From positions 806,001 to 870,000 of the forward strand of contig NZ_VFVR01000002.1 in NCBI RefSeq assembly GCF_006442205.1: a stretch of 64,000 nucleotides of DNA, given 5' to 3'. Positions 61,552-64,000 of the stretch are shown here, piece after piece. Both the position numbers and the translations under genes were made by a program. The notes below the pieces were generated by a model. It had not been told where the DNA came from. It did not search any database and saw only the letters and a list, made by a program, of their open reading frames with translations. Within the stretch, counting starts at the first letter, position 1; each line of letters starts with the position of its first letter. Source of the stretch: Mesorhizobium sp. B2-3-12 (GTDB lineage: Bacteria > Pseudomonadota > Alphaproteobacteria > Rhizobiales > Rhizobiaceae).

Positions 61552-62856
61552 ATGAGCATCGTCGTATTCGAACCCGACAGCACCGAGGACGTCGACTTCA
61601 AGGATCGCATGCGCCACCCGGCCGCCGCCGATCCGGCCGGCGGCATGTGGCTGTCGGACACCGAGCCGTCCTTCATCGATGCCGATGCGCTACGCAAAGG
61701 CAGGCTGGCCAAGCTGCGCGGCTGGATGCGCGAGGCCGGCTATGGCGGCGTCGTTTTGTTCGACCCCTACAACCAGCGCTACGCCACCGGGTCGCGCAAC
61801 ATGTTCGGCTATTTCCTGCGCAACTCGACCCGCTATTTCTTCATTCCGACCGAAGGGCCGATCGTGCTGTTCGAGTACCCGCAGAGCTACCATGTCTCCA
61901 TGGTGCTCGACACGATCGACGAGGCGCGTCCTTCCAAGCTCGTCTGGTCTTCGGTGTCGGGCCGCGACGATGAAACCGCCGGGCCGTTCGCCGACGAGAT
62001 CGCCGAACTGCTGAAAAACCATGGCGGCGGCTCGATGAAGCTCGGGCTCGACCGCTGCAGCCATCTGCAGGCGCTGGCGCTGGAAAAGCGCGGCTGCGAG
62101 GTCCGCGACTGCCAGGGCGAGATTCTGGCGGTGCGCGCGGTGAAGACGCCGGAGGAGGTCAAATGCCTGCAGGTGTCGATGGCCGGCGCCGAAGCCGCCG
62201 TCTATGCCGTGCGCGAGGCGATCAAGCCCGGCGTCTCCGAAAACGACCTGTTCGCCATCATGTATGGCGAGGTCATCCGCCAGGGCGGCGAGTTCATCGA
62301 GACGCGGCTGCTCACGTCCGGCCAGCGCACCAATCCGTGGTTCAACGAGGCCAGCGGCCGCAAGATCAGGCCCGGCGAACTTTTGGCGCTCGATACCGAC
62401 ACGATCGGCTGCTATGGCTATTATTCCGATTTTTCCCGCACCTTCCGCTGCGGTCCGGGCAAGCCGACGCCTTACCAGAAATCGCTCTACCGCATGGCGC
62501 ACGACCAGGTTCAGCACAACATCTCGGTCGTCAAACCCGGCATGGCTTTTCGCGAGATCGCCGGGAAGGCGTGGAAAATCCCGGACCGTTTCGTCGACCA
62601 GCGCTACACCTCGGTCATGCACGGCGTCGGCATGCATGGCGAGACGCCGTTCATCGCCCACGCCATGGACTACGAGACCTATGGCCGCGACGGCCATATC
62701 GTGCCAGGCATGGTGGTGAGCGTGGAAAGCTATATTGGCGAGAAGGGCGGCCGCGAGGGCGTCAAGCTGGAGGACGAGATCCTGATCACCGAGACCGGCA
62801 CGGAGCTTCTGTCGCGCTTTCCCTATGAGGATGCGTTTCTGGAGAAAGAGGTTTGA
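61552..62856 (+). CDS. M24-family (creatinase/DddP-like) hydrolase
   Basis: A 434-aa pita-bread enzyme. All six metal ligands are in place: D281 and D283 (LLALDTDTIGCYGYYSDFSR), D293, H357 (SVMHGVGMHGETP), E392 (SVESYIGEKGG) and E407 (KLEDEILIT). The block GGEFIETRLLTSGQRTNPWF is close to the DMSP lyase DddP (recalled from memory). However, six residues after the metal His, where DddP has its catalytic Asp, this protein has Gly363. So DMSP cleavage is doubtful; a peptidase, creatinase or betaine hydrolase role is open. It lies between a GlxA regulator and an isochorismatase-fold hydrolase. Confidence 0.85.
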   Translation: MSIVVFEPDSTEDVDFKDRMRHPAAADPAGGMWLSDTEPSFIDADALRKGRLAKLRGWMREAGYGGVVLFDPYNQRYATGSRNMFGYFLRNSTRYFFIPTEGPIVLFEYPQSYHVSMVLDTIDEARPSKLVWSSVSGRDDETAGPFADEIAELLKNHGGGSMKLGLDRCSHLQALALEKRGCEVRDCQGEILAVRAVKTPEEVKCLQVSMAGAEAAVYAVREAIKPGVSENDLFAIMYGEVIRQGGEFIETRLLTSGQRTNPWFNEASGRKIRPGELLALDTDTIGCYGYYSDFSRTFRCGPGKPTPYQKSLYRMAHDQVQHNISVVKPGMAFREIAGKAWKIPDRFVDQRYTSVMHGVGMHGETPFIAHAMDYETYGRDGHIVPGMVVSVESYIGEKGGREGVKLEDEILITETGTELLSRFPYEDAFLEKEV

Positions 62857-62913
62857 CGCTGGTTGCTCATTTCGGAGAAGTATCGCAGCTGAAGAACGAG
62901 CGCCTCGTTCCGT

Positions 62914-63080
62914 GGCGCCCCCCTCTGGCCTGCCGGCCATCTCCCCCTCTAGGGGGGAGATCGGCAGCTTCGCTTGCAGCGCTTTTTCCTGCAACGCTGG
63001 CGATTGGCGAAAGCATTCGCAACCGCCAATCTCCCCCCTTGAGGGGGAGATGCCCGGCAGGGCAGAGGGGGGCGCTGCCC
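62914..63080. repeat. palindromic intergenic cassette, type B
   Basis: Facing ends GGCGCCCCCCTCTGGCCTGC and GGGCAGAGGGGGGCGC, with hairpins CTCCCCCTCTAGGGGGGAG and CTCCCCCCTTGAGGGGGAG. The core is inverted, GCGATTGGCGAAA at 63000-63012. It separates the M24 and isochorismatase genes. Confidence 0.83.
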
Positions 63081-63121
63081 CTCCAGCGTTTGGAGGTATC
63101 TTGGGGCGAAGGCCCATCAGT

Positions 63122-63802
63122 ATGAAAGCCCCCATCTCCATCAAGCGCGGCACGGTGGCCGCCGTGTTCATCGACCTGCAGGAAGAGCACCGGCAGGACC
63201 CGCGCTACCTCGTCGAGGGCTACGAAAACATCCTCGCCAACGTCCAGCGCCTGCAGGCGGCGGCGCGGCAAAACCATGTGCCGCTGCATCACTGGGCCTA
63301 TATTGTCGATCTCGACAGCCAGGACCGGCCGTTTCATCCGGTCGGCGAGGACGGCAAGTCGGCCTTTTCCGACAAGAGCGACCCGCTGACCGAAATCTGC
63401 CATGAGGTGGCGCCAGCGCCGGGTGAGGCGCTGCTGATCAAGGCCGAGGCCAGCGCCTTCCGCTCCAGTCCGGCCGCCGACCGGCTCGAGGCGTCCGGCA
63501 TCGAATGGCTTGTTGTCGCGGGCGTGTGGACCGAGGCCTGCATCGACGCCAGCGTAAAGGATGCGGTGGCGAAGGGATTTCGCGTGCTTCTGGTCAAGGA
63601 CGCCTGTGGCAGCGGCAGCGCGGCGATGCACCAGACCGGTATCCTCAACCTTGCCAACCGGCTCTATGGCGGCGCGGTGACCGACACCGACGGCGCCTGC
63701 CGGCTGCTGGCCGGCGAGACCGTCACCGTCTGGCAGGTCGAGGGCTCGGTACCGCTGCGCTTCAGCTTCGATAACGCCGCCCGTCTCTATGCCGAGCTTT
63801 GA
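63122..63802 (+). CDS. isochorismatase-family cysteine hydrolase
   Basis: A 226-aa cytosolic hydrolase. The Asp-Lys-Cys triad is visible: Asp in VAAVFIDLQEEHRQDPRY, Lys in LLIKAEASAFRSSP and Cys in VAGVWTEACIDASVKDAVA. Relatives include N-carbamoylsarcosine amidase, nicotinamidase and ureidoacrylate amidase. The position after an M24 hydrolase and a GlxA regulator suggests breakdown of an amide- or amine-containing nutrient (inference). The start at 63122 is the first Met before ISIKRGTVAAVFI. Confidence 0.88.
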   Translation: MKAPISIKRGTVAAVFIDLQEEHRQDPRYLVEGYENILANVQRLQAAARQNHVPLHHWAYIVDLDSQDRPFHPVGEDGKSAFSDKSDPLTEICHEVAPAPGEALLIKAEASAFRSSPAADRLEASGIEWLVVAGVWTEACIDASVKDAVAKGFRVLLVKDACGSGSAAMHQTGILNLANRLYGGAVTDTDGACRLLAGETVTVWQVEGSVPLRFSFDNAARLYAEL

Positions 63803-63820
63803 TGGGCGCCTTGGGCTGAA

Positions 63821-64000
63821 ATGACCGGCCGCGGCAAATATCAAAGCCGGCTCGACCCTGCGCTGTGGGCCTATATCGACAGCGTCAACGCCTTTTATCC
63901 GCCGCGGATATCAGGCCTGCCGGTCGACAAGCAGCGCGCGGTCTATGCCAGGATGTGCCGCGCCTTCCACCAGGGCCGTCCGCCCGGGGTCAAGGCCAGC
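63821..64000 (+). CDS. alpha/beta hydrolase (esterase), 3'-truncated by window end
   Basis: The frame opens at ATG 63821 and stays open to the window end, 60 codons. The N-terminus (RLDPALWAYIDSVNAFYPPR, then KQRAVYARMCRAFHQGRPPG) resembles the start of alpha/beta-fold esterases of the acetyl-esterase type, but the HGG and GxSxG motifs lie beyond the window. It begins 18 bp after the isochorismatase stop, so the two are probably cotranscribed. Confidence 0.6.
   Translation, partial: MTGRGKYQSRLDPALWAYIDSVNAFYPPRISGLPVDKQRAVYARMCRAFHQGRPPGVKAS

Overview
The window is chromosomal DNA from a high-GC alphaproteobacterium of the order Rhizobiales, most probably Mesorhizobium or a close relative. 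The evidence is the gene content and order: secB-fxsA-timA-mltA-Smr-XRE, a PhoX phosphatase, tauABC, an intracellular PhaZ depolymerase, a BTLCP transglutaminase, an IalB-type protein and many LuxR/XRE/LysR regulators. The intergenic spaces carry families of palindromic cassettes. No rRNA, tRNA, CRISPR array, transposase or integrase was recognised. Genes are densely packed and many neighbours overlap by 4 bp (ATGA or GTGA).

Layout. 0-7 kb: a beta/gamma-crystallin-like gene broken by an amber codon; an XRE regulator divergent from a secreted SMP-30-like protein; a minus-strand set (MFS exporter, secreted cyclophilin-like protein, cupin, zinc alcohol dehydrogenase) divergent from a LysR regulator; then a 3-methyladenine glycosylase. 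7-12.8 kb: a SulP transporter, a small XRE regulator, a PAP2 phosphatase, an SMR-size transporter and a NarL-type two-component pair. 12.8-21 kb: a Gly/Asn-rich secreted protein, phoX with a good candidate Pho box, a flavin monooxygenase, a stand-alone lysyl-PG-synthase-like domain and an ABC-2 exporter. 21-29 kb: cytochrome bd oxidase, secreted MsrA, a repeat protein, a DUF1223 protein, a Tad-like protein and lepA. 29-31.5 kb: a visibly AT-richer two-gene islet (alpha/beta hydrolase and an IalB-like fusion). 31.7-43.5 kb: a peptide-type ABC binding protein, the conserved secB-to-XRE block, BTLCP, PhaZ, an RlpA-like protein and small proteins.

43.4-54.3 kb is the most unusual region. tauCBA is followed by a small Cys-rich protein with an STN-like tail, two tandem LuxR-type regulators that share a 458-bp nearly identical 3' tract, a trimeric-autotransporter (YadA-like) adhesin with a secreted partner, a LysE exporter and a third LuxR paralogue. 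Inverted repeats TCCACC-N4/6-GGTGGA occur three times here; two of them lie inside 48-bp homologous upstream regions. I read this as a candidate adhesin regulon controlled by the local LuxR paralogues (inference).

54.7-60 kb is a reverse transsulfuration cluster: an Rrf2 regulator with four clustered cysteines, an FAD/NAD(P)-binding protein, then cystathionine beta-synthase and gamma-lyase overlapping by 4 bp. 60.2-64 kb: a GlxA-type AraC regulator, an M24 hydrolase resembling the DMSP lyase DddP but apparently lacking its catalytic Asp, an isochorismatase-fold hydrolase and the start of an alpha/beta hydrolase.

Palindromic cassettes fill about ten intergenic spaces. Several share a core TTTCGCCAATCGC between inverted ends, so they look like one mobile or structured repeat family with variant ends.
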